This document shows, piece by piece, positions 5,743 to 10,162 of a stretch of DNA of 10,162 nucleotides. Within the stretch, counting starts at the first letter, position 1, and each line of letters starts with the position of its first letter. The notes under the pieces are model-generated. The model was not told the origin of the DNA. It was given only the letters and a program-made list of their open reading frames with translations, and made no database searches. Both the position numbers and the translations under genes were made by a program. Source of the stretch: an uncultured Solirubrobacteraceae bacterium (GTDB lineage: Bacteria; Actinomycetota; Thermoleophilia; Solirubrobacterales; Solirubrobacteraceae). The stretch lies in the NCBI GenBank assembly GCA_955652215.1, contig CATPAX010000135.1, forward strand, positions 1 through 10,162. The letters run 5' to 3'.

Positions 5743-7250
5743 ATGTGCCGGCGGCGCGTCGCCAGCCCGCCACGGAGAGCCCATCGCGCGAGACCGCCGG
5801 TCCACCGGGCATCGGCGCTCGCCCTCGCGGAGCGCTCCGCTCGCCATTGCTGATAGCCGGAGTGGCGTGCGCCGCGCTGGCGGCTCTCTCTGCCTTGCTG
5901 CCAACCGTCCCGAGCTATGACCCCTGGTCGTGGATCGTGTGGGGGCGTGAGGTGGTCGACCCGCATCTGAGCTTCGCCGTCGGCGGCGGTCCATCCTGGA
6001 AGCCGCTGCCGGTCGTATTCACCGCGGTATACGGGCTGTTTGGGGGGGCCTCGCCGACACTGTGGGTGATCACCGCCCGGGCGGGAGGGCTGCTCGCGGT
6101 GGTGGCGGCGTACCGGCTTGCGGCGCGGCTGGTTCGCGGGGACCCGGGAGGCGAGTCCTTCGCGCCAATCGCTGCCGGTCTGATCGCCGCGGCCTGCCTG
6201 CTCATGACCCGGTTCTCGTTCTACGACATGTTCCGCGGAACCTCCGAGCCGATCCTGCTGGCGGCGTCGCTGTGGGCGATCGACCGCCACCTGGACGGGC
6301 GCCGCGGCTCGGCGTTCGTTCTGGGAGTCGTGGCCTCGCTGGTCCGCCCGGAGGCGTGGCCGTTCGTGATCGCCTACGGCGGCTGGCTGTGGTTCACGAC
6401 ACAACGGTTGCGAGCGCTCGTCGCGGTTGGGTTGCTGTCGATCCCGGTCCTGTGGTTCGTCCCGCCGTGGATCGGCTCCGGGCAGCCGCTACTGGCGGCC
6501 ACGCACGCCAAGGCATACAACGGGCACCTCGGCAGCCACCCGCTGTTGACTGTGCTCTCGCGCGGAGTCGACCTACAGACCATCTCGGTGCTCCTCGCCG
6601 GTGTGCTTGGGGTCGCACTGGCGTGGTGGCGCCGTCGCGATCGGGTGACGCTCGCGCTTGCCGGGGGGGCAGCGGTGTGGTGGGTGATAGTCGTCGGGAT
6701 GACGCTCGATGGCTATCCGGGGCTCGAACGCTTCTTCCTTCCCGCCGCCGCCGTGACGTGCGTGCTTGCCGGGGTCGGGGTGGTGCGGGTCGCCGCGATC
6801 GCCGGGGCGGGCCGCAATCTCACCGCTTCGCTGTCGGTGGCGGTGGTGGGCCTGCTCACATTGTCGGCCCCGGTTGCTCTCGGCCGCTTCGACGTTGCTG
6901 CCCAGAGGCGGACCGCGGCTGGCGCGGCGACTCGTCTGCACCAGCTTTCGGCAGCCGTCGCCGCAGTGGGTGGCCACGATGGGGTGTATCCGTGCCACAC
7001 GAGCTTCGCCTCGGTCAACCACAGCGTCCAAACCGCGCTCGCTTGGCAGCTGCACGTGACACTCGGGCGCGTCGGAACGAGCATGCGCCACCAGGGCGTG
7101 ATGTTCGTAGGCCCGCAGGACTCGATCGACGGCGTGAGGCCTCGGGTCAGCCCGAAGCTGACCCAGGTCCAGCTGATCGCTCACGTGGGCGTCTGGCGGG
7201 TCTACCGGGTGACTGCTCCCGGGGCGAACACCCGCTGCGTCGGCGCGTAG
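5739..7250 (+). CDS. Polytopic membrane protein, probable GT-C glycosyltransferase
   Basis: The 503-residue integral membrane protein has roughly ten hydrophobic segments between about 35 and 384. The clearest are near 36-55, 108-130, 143-157, 190-214, 226-244, 282-298, 303-322, 333-356 and 362-384. After the first segment comes SYDPWSWIVWGREV (59-72). An acidic residue in this first outer loop, here Asp61 or Glu71, is the usual catalytic position in GT-C transferases that use polyprenyl-phosphate sugars. The N-terminal 34 residues are polar and Pro/Arg-rich. From about 390 to the end is a soluble, probably external domain holding Cys419 and Cys500, which could form a disulfide. The GTG start at 5739 overlaps the GT2 stop by four bases, so the two are probably made together: the GT2 as lipid-sugar maker, this protein as user. 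The acceptor is unknown. GT-C membership is inferred from topology and the loop motif. Confidence 0.72.
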   Translation: MNVPAARRQPATESPSRETAGPPGIGARPRGALRSPLLIAGVACAALAALSALLPTVPSYDPWSWIVWGREVVDPHLSFAVGGGPSWKPLPVVFTAVYGLFGGASPTLWVITARAGGLLAVVAAYRLAARLVRGDPGGESFAPIAAGLIAAACLLMTRFSFYDMFRGTSEPILLAASLWAIDRHLDGRRGSAFVLGVVASLVRPEAWPFVIAYGGWLWFTTQRLRALVAVGLLSIPVLWFVPPWIGSGQPLLAATHAKAYNGHLGSHPLLTVLSRGVDLQTISVLLAGVLGVALAWWRRRDRVTLALAGGAAVWWVIVVGMTLDGYPGLERFFLPAAAVTCVLAGVGVVRVAAIAGAGRNLTASLSVAVVGLLTLSAPVALGRFDVAAQRRTAAGAATRLHQLSAAVAAVGGHDGVYPCHTSFASVNHSVQTALAWQLHVTLGRVGTSMRHQGVMFVGPQDSIDGVRPRVSPKLTQVQLIAHVGVWRVYRVTAPGANTRCVGA

Positions 7251-7286
7251 CGGTCGCAAGGCGCGGCAGGCGTCCGACCGCGAACG

Positions 7287-7292
7287 CAGAAT
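7287..7292 (+). promoter_or_regulatory. Candidate -10 element of the ruvCAB operon
   Basis: CAGAAT, one base from TAGAAT, ends 8 bases before the ruvC ATG at 7301 in a 50-base gap with no terminator hairpin. The following ggtgtccg is not a Shine-Dalgarno sequence, so leaderless translation is likely. No SOS (LexA) palindrome is evident near it. Confidence 0.4.
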
Positions 7293-7300
7293 GGTGTCCG

Positions 7301-7807
7301 ATGATCGTGCTCGGCATCGACCCCGGCACCGCCAGCACGGGCTATGGCGTGGTGCGGAGCGCCGGCTCCCGGCTCAACGCCCTCGCCGAAGGTGTGATCC
7401 GGACCGCAGCCGGCGTCCCGCTCGAGCGCCGGCTGGCTGACATCCATGCCCGGGTGGGCGAGCTGCTCGACGAGCACAGCCCCGACGCGATCGCGATCGA
7501 GGAGCTCTACTTCGGCACCAACGCCCGAACGGCGTTCGCCGTCGGACAGGCTCGTGGCGTTGTCCTGCTTGCGGCCGGGCAGCGCGGCGTACCCGCACGT
7601 TCGTTCACGCCCCAGCAGGTAAAGGGCGCGGTGTGCGGCAGCGGGCGCGCCGACAAGGACCAGGTCGGCCACATGGTCACGCGGCTGCTGGCGATGAGCA
7701 CCCCGCCCGCCGCCGATCACGCGGCCGACGCGCTTGCCGTTGCGATCTGCGCCGTGAACCGGGCGCCGCTGGCGAGCGCGCTCGCGCAGGCAGGAGCTCC
7801 GGCGTGA
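7301..7807 (+). CDS. ruvC: Holliday junction resolvase RuvC
   Basis: RuvC is the endonuclease that cuts Holliday junctions symmetrically after RuvAB branch migration. The product is 168 residues, the usual size. Catalytic acids appear as Asp7 (GIDPGTASTGYG, 5-16) and Glu67 (IEELYFGTN, 66-74). The C-terminal metal site reads DHAADALAVA (139-148), giving His140 and Asp143. This is the His/Asp arrangement known from Thermus thermophilus rather than the Asp/Asp of Escherichia coli; both are functional. The ATG at 7301 gives the conserved N-terminus MIVLGIDPG. An open frame continues far upstream, but only as a shadow of the GT-C gene. The stop overlaps the ruvA GTG (GTGA), so the genes form one translationally coupled operon. 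Confidence 0.97.
   Translation: MIVLGIDPGTASTGYGVVRSAGSRLNALAEGVIRTAAGVPLERRLADIHARVGELLDEHSPDAIAIEELYFGTNARTAFAVGQARGVVLLAAGQRGVPARSFTPQQVKGAVCGSGRADKDQVGHMVTRLLAMSTPPAADHAADALAVAICAVNRAPLASALAQAGAPA
7792..7796 (+). promoter_or_regulatory. Shine-Dalgarno sequence of ruvA
   Basis: AGGAG lies 7 bases before the ruvA GTG at 7804, inside the end of ruvC. It confirms the GTG start. It also contrasts with the genes that start their own transcripts here, which lack such a site. Confidence 0.7.
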
Positions 7808-8382
7808 TCGCGCTCGTCTCCGGGACTGTCGCGGTGCGTCGCAGCGACCACGTTGTGGTCGAGTGCGGAGGCGTTGGCTACCGGCTCGCCGTCTCGACTC
7901 AGACGCTCAGGCAGGTGCCGGCGGTCGGAAACGAGGTGCTCCTGCACACCCATCTGGTGGTCCGGGATGACGCGCTGTCGCTCTACGGGTTTGCCAGCGA
8001 GGAGGAGCGCGAGCTGTTCCTGATGCTCCTCAGCGTTCAGTCTGTCGGCCCGAAGGTGGCGCTGGCGATCCTGTCGGGAGGCCCGCCGCGGGAGCTGCTG
8101 GCGGCGCTGGCCGCCGGCGACAGCGCCCGTTTTCAGGCGGTGCCGGGGATCGGCAAGCGAACTGCGGAGCGGATCATCGTCGAGCTGCGCGAGAAGGTCG
8201 GCGTGTCGGTGCCCATGCCGACTATCTCGGTGAGCCGCTCCGAGGATCCCCGGTCGCTGGCCCGCGAAGCGCTCCTCGGGCTCGGGTACACCGCGCTCGA
8301 GGCTGACGAGCTGCTCGACGGCGCCGAGGGCGAGCAGCCCGAAGAGCTGATCGCCCACGCTCTGAGGATGGCGCGGAGATGA
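7804..8382 (+). CDS. ruvA: Holliday junction branch-migration protein RuvA
   Basis: RuvA binds the four-way junction as a tetramer or octamer and loads the RuvB motor. The 192-residue product has an N-terminal OB fold (about 1-62) ending in [10 protein letters not shown] (54-63). Asp55 and Asp56 there correspond to the acidic pin that separates strands at the crossover. Two helix-hairpin-helix motifs follow: [15 protein letters not shown] (76-90) and [16 protein letters not shown] (113-128). After a variable linker (about 135-150), domain III (about 150-192), which contacts RuvB, ends in ALRMARR. The GTG start overlaps the ruvC stop by four bases and has a good Shine-Dalgarno. The stop overlaps the ruvB ATG by four bases (ATGA). 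Length and all domains are normal. Confidence 0.97.
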   Translation: MIALVSGTVAVRRSDHVVVECGGVGYRLAVSTQTLRQVPAVGNEVLLHTHLVVRDDALSLYGFASEEERELFLMLLSVQSVGPKVALAILSGGPPRELLAALAAGDSARFQAVPGIGKRTAERIIVELREKVGVSVPMPTISVSRSEDPRSLAREALLGLGYTALEADELLDGAEGEQPEELIAHALRMARR

Positions 8383-9404
8383 GCTCGCTGAGCGACAAGC
8401 CTCGGGTCCAGTCTCCGGAGGCGCTCGGCGACGAGGACCTCGACCGTTCGCTGCGCCCACGGAGGCTGGCGGACTTCATCGGGCAGGAGTTCGTCAAGGA
8501 TCAGATGGCGGTATCGATCGCAGCGGCCCAGAGCCGCGGCGAAGCGCTCGACCATGTGCTGCTGGCGGGGCCTCCAGGCCTCGGGAAGACCTCGCTGGCC
8601 CAGATTGTCGCCGCTGAGCTCGGCGTTCCGTTCGTACAGACCGCCGGCCCCGCGCTCGAGCGAAAGGGCGATATCGCCGCCTTTCTGACCGCGCTCGAGC
8701 CCCGTGCGGTGTTCTTCGTGGATGAGATCCACAGACTCCCGCGCGCCCTCGAGGAGACGTTCTATCCCGCGATGGAGGACGGCTGTCTGCCGATCACCGT
8801 CGGTCAGGGCGCTGGTGCCCGCGTGGTGACGCTCGATCTGCCGCCCTTCACGCTGATCGGCGCGACCACCAGAGCGGGGCTTCTGACGACGCCGCTGCGC
8901 GACCGTTTCGGGATCCAGCACCGCCTCGAGCATTACGACACCGGCGATCTCGCGAGCATCGTCCGCCGCTCGGCGAGGCTGCTCGAAGTGGCTATCGAGG
9001 AGGCCGGCGCGAGGGCGATCGCGCAGCGCAGCCGCGGCACGCCCCGGGTCGCCAACCGCCTACTCAAGCGGGTCCGTGACTACGCGGAAGTCCGGGGCGG
9101 AGGGGTCGTCAACGCATCCGTTGCGCTCGGGGCTCTCGACCTACTCGAGGTCGACCAGGAGGGGCTCGACCGGCTTGATCGGGAGATCCTCCGCACGATC
9201 TGCGAGAAGTTCGCCGGTGGCCCTGTTGGCCTGTCGACGCTCGCCGTCGCCGTCGGGGAGGAGCAGGACACGATCGAGGATGTGTACGAGCCGTATCTGC
9301 TCCAGCGCGGGCTGATCGAGCGCACACCACGCGGGCGTGCCGCGACCAAGCGGGCATTCCTTCACCTCGGGCTTGACCCGCCCGGACCGCTCGCGCTGCT
9401 GTGA
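8379..9404 (+). CDS. ruvB: Holliday junction branch-migration helicase RuvB
   Basis: RuvB is the AAA+ ring motor that pumps DNA through the RuvA-bound junction. The product is 341 residues, the usual size, and complete. [12 protein letters not shown] (25-36) is the conserved entry. Walker A is GPPGLGKTS (64-72, Lys70) and Walker B is FFVDEIH (112-118, Asp115-Glu116). [18 protein letters not shown] (161-178) holds sensor 1 and the arginine finger Arg174, and GTPR (220-223) supplies sensor 2. The C-terminal winged helix ends with RTPRGRAAT (315-323). The ATG overlaps the ruvA stop (ATGA). No queA or tgt follows, unlike many other bacteria; a small zinc-ribbon/PAS gene starts 36 bases after the stop. 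Confidence 0.98.
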   Translation: MSSLSDKPRVQSPEALGDEDLDRSLRPRRLADFIGQEFVKDQMAVSIAAAQSRGEALDHVLLAGPPGLGKTSLAQIVAAELGVPFVQTAGPALERKGDIAAFLTALEPRAVFFVDEIHRLPRALEETFYPAMEDGCLPITVGQGAGARVVTLDLPPFTLIGATTRAGLLTTPLRDRFGIQHRLEHYDTGDLASIVRRSARLLEVAIEEAGARAIAQRSRGTPRVANRLLKRVRDYAEVRGGGVVNASVALGALDLLEVDQEGLDRLDREILRTICEKFAGGPVGLSTLAVAVGEEQDTIEDVYEPYLLQRGLIERTPRGRAATKRAFLHLGLDPPGPLALL

Positions 9405-9425
9405 TACCCGACCCAGCCGCCAGGC

Positions 9426-9431
9426 TATTCT
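9426..9431 (+). promoter_or_regulatory. Candidate -10 element of the zinc-ribbon/PAS gene; helps decide its start
   Basis: TATTCT fits TAnnnT and ends 8 bases before the ATG at 9440. The AGAAAGG that abuts the ATG directly is too close to serve as a normal Shine-Dalgarno. This supports ATG 9440 and argues against the in-frame GTG at 9401, which overlaps the ruvB stop. Confidence 0.45.
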
Positions 9432-9439
9432 CAGAAAGG

Positions 9440-9904
9440 ATGTCTCGCGAGTACTACTTCATCTGCCCGAACTGCGGTCATCGGTCGATGGCGACCGATC
9501 GGACCGCCGGCTTCAGGCGTGACGCGCGAGGGTGTGAGAGGTGCGGATTCGCCTATCTGTTCGAGCTGCTCGATGACTACTACCCTGCGCCGAACGCCGC
9601 CTTCTTCGCCTGCGACGCAGACGGCCGGATCGTCAACTGCGGCCGCGGCTCGTTTGAGCTGACCGGCCTGAAGACCGAGCAGGCGATTGGACAGCCGATT
9701 CGCGAGGTGCTCGGCCTGCACTTCGATGATGGGACCGACCATGTCGGCACGGCGCTCGAATGGGAGGTCCGGGTGCAGGGCAAGCCGGTGATCGTCAACG
9801 CGTTTCCGGATCAGCCGGCGCACGCCGTAGCGGACATCTTTCCCGCCTACGATGACGATGAGGGCGGACTACTGGTGGTGCTGACCCCCAGCAACCATCG
9901 CTGA
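9440..9904 (+). CDS. Small protein with zinc ribbon and PAS-like domain, function unknown
   Basis: I do not recognise a named gene here. The 154-residue product begins with a probable zinc ribbon: CPNCG (Cys9, Cys12) and CERCG (Cys32, Cys35), two CxxC pairs 19 residues apart. From about 48 to 151 it resembles a PAS domain, with NAAFFACDADGRIVNCGRG (52-70) followed by ELTGLKTEQAIGQPIREVLG (73-92), the usual entry strands and helix. The second half is acidic (YDDDEGG, 137-143). No signal peptide, membrane segment or output domain is present, so it may be a cytoplasmic sensor or adaptor acting through a partner. The ATG at 9440 removes 13 non-family residues from the GTG at 9401 and fits the -10-like box. 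It lies between ruvB and secD, in a position often held by yajC, but it has no YajC features. Zinc binding and PAS fold are inferred from motifs. Confidence 0.75.
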   Translation: MSREYYFICPNCGHRSMATDRTAGFRRDARGCERCGFAYLFELLDDYYPAPNAAFFACDADGRIVNCGRGSFELTGLKTEQAIGQPIREVLGLHFDDGTDHVGTALEWEVRVQGKPVIVNAFPDQPAHAVADIFPAYDDDEGGLLVVLTPSNHR

Positions 9905-9930
9905 AGGCTCATCCAGATCAAGCGAAACCG

Positions 9931-10162
9931 ATGACTGACCGCCAGAGAAACTGGTTCATCCTGCTCCTGGTGGCCGGGCTGCTCGCGGCTTCGGCCATCG
10001 GCATCACCCAGTTGAAGACGGTGCTGGGTCTCGACCTGAAGGGCGGGGTCGAGCTGATCTACCAGGCCGAACCTTCCCCGCAGACCCCCAAGGTCACCCA
10101 GGCGGCAGTCCAGCGTGCAGTTGACGACATCCGCGGCCGCGTGGACACGCTCGGCGTCAGCG
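9931..10162 (+). CDS. secD: Protein translocase subunit SecD, N-terminal part (runs off right edge)
   Basis: SecD is a membrane partner of SecYEG that, with SecF, uses the proton gradient to help pull proteins out of the cytoplasm. Only 77 residues are in the window. They show a short basic N-terminus, a first membrane helix (about 9-26, rich in Leu/Ala) and then LGLDLKGGVELIYQ (35-48), the highly conserved entry to the first periplasmic region. The start of that domain follows (AVQRAVDDIRGRVDTLGVS, 59-77). The ATG at 9931 gives this layout directly. The gene begins 26 bases after the zinc-ribbon/PAS stop. Neither a clear -10-like box at the local spacing nor a strong Shine-Dalgarno is seen, so it may share that gene's transcript. 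Confidence 0.93.
   Translation, partial: MTDRQRNWFILLLVAGLLAASAIGITQLKTVLGLDLKGGVELIYQAEPSPQTPKVTQAAVQRAVDDIRGRVDTLGVS

Noticed and set aside
439..6404. Several antisense open frames of 150-250 codons, for example at 439-963, 1178-1774, 2409-3125, 5047-5643 and 5643-6404.
   Set aside because: Each lies opposite a well-supported gene and has biased composition typical of high-G+C shadows, with no recognisable motif.
7301..7807. A very long open frame from 6062 that ends at the ruvC stop.
   Set aside because: Only the part from 7301 is ruvC. The upstream part is an out-of-frame shadow of the GT-C gene, Arg/Gly/Pro-rich and lacking any domain.
9401..9439. GTG at 9401 as start of the zinc-ribbon/PAS gene, overlapping the ruvB stop.
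   Set aside because: It would add 13 residues translated from the probable promoter. ATG 9440 sits right before the zinc ribbon.
1..10162. CRISPR repeats, defence genes, toxin-antitoxin pairs, integrases, transposases, tRNA genes and riboswitches.
   Set aside because: I looked on both strands and found no candidate with recognisable motifs or repeat structure.

Overview
This is a G+C-rich, gene-dense chromosomal window from what looks like an actinobacterium. Lineage is inferred, not shown. The clues are an adenylate cyclase with the two-part layout of Mycobacterium tuberculosis Rv1264, an actinobacterial-style GT-C membrane protein, very short intergenic gaps, many GTG starts, and probable leaderless promoters. 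A deep branch such as Thermoleophilia would fit. There are twelve protein-coding genes; the first and last run off the window. I see no RNA gene, insertion sequence, CRISPR array or prophage, and no non-coding stretch over 150 bases.

Left part (1-2372): a phosphomannomutase/phosphoglucomutase reads leftwards. Divergent from it, across 43 bases, is a two-gene operon for glucose-1-phosphate cytidylyltransferase (rfbF type) and an NAD-dependent dehydratase of the CDP-glucose 4,6-dehydratase type. Together they could take glucose-6-phosphate via glucose-1-phosphate and CDP-glucose to CDP-4-keto-6-deoxyglucose, a precursor of unusual deoxy sugars.

Middle (2424-7250): yebC is followed by an FKBP-type prolyl isomerase lipoprotein. 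That gene converges on the Rv1264-like class III adenylate cyclase, and the two share one CTAG palindrome for their stop codons. Divergent from the cyclase is a GTGA-coupled pair: a GT2 enzyme resembling polyprenyl/dolichyl-phosphate sugar synthases, and a polytopic GT-C-like membrane protein. They are a plausible lipid-linked sugar synthase and the transferase that uses its product.

Right part (7301-10162): ruvC, ruvA and ruvB form a tightly overlapping Holliday-junction operon (GTGA and ATGA overlaps). Next comes a small protein with a zinc ribbon followed by a PAS-like region, then the start of secD. The small gene sits where many genomes carry yajC.

The most unusual signal is a repeated arrangement rather than a single gene. 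All eight genes that appear to begin a transcript have a -10-like hexamer with A at position 2 and T at position 6, ending 8 to 10 bases before the start codon. The four start codons inside overlapping gene pairs lack it. This predicts widespread leaderless transcription and helps choose several start codons. No defence system or clearly new multi-gene machine is visible.
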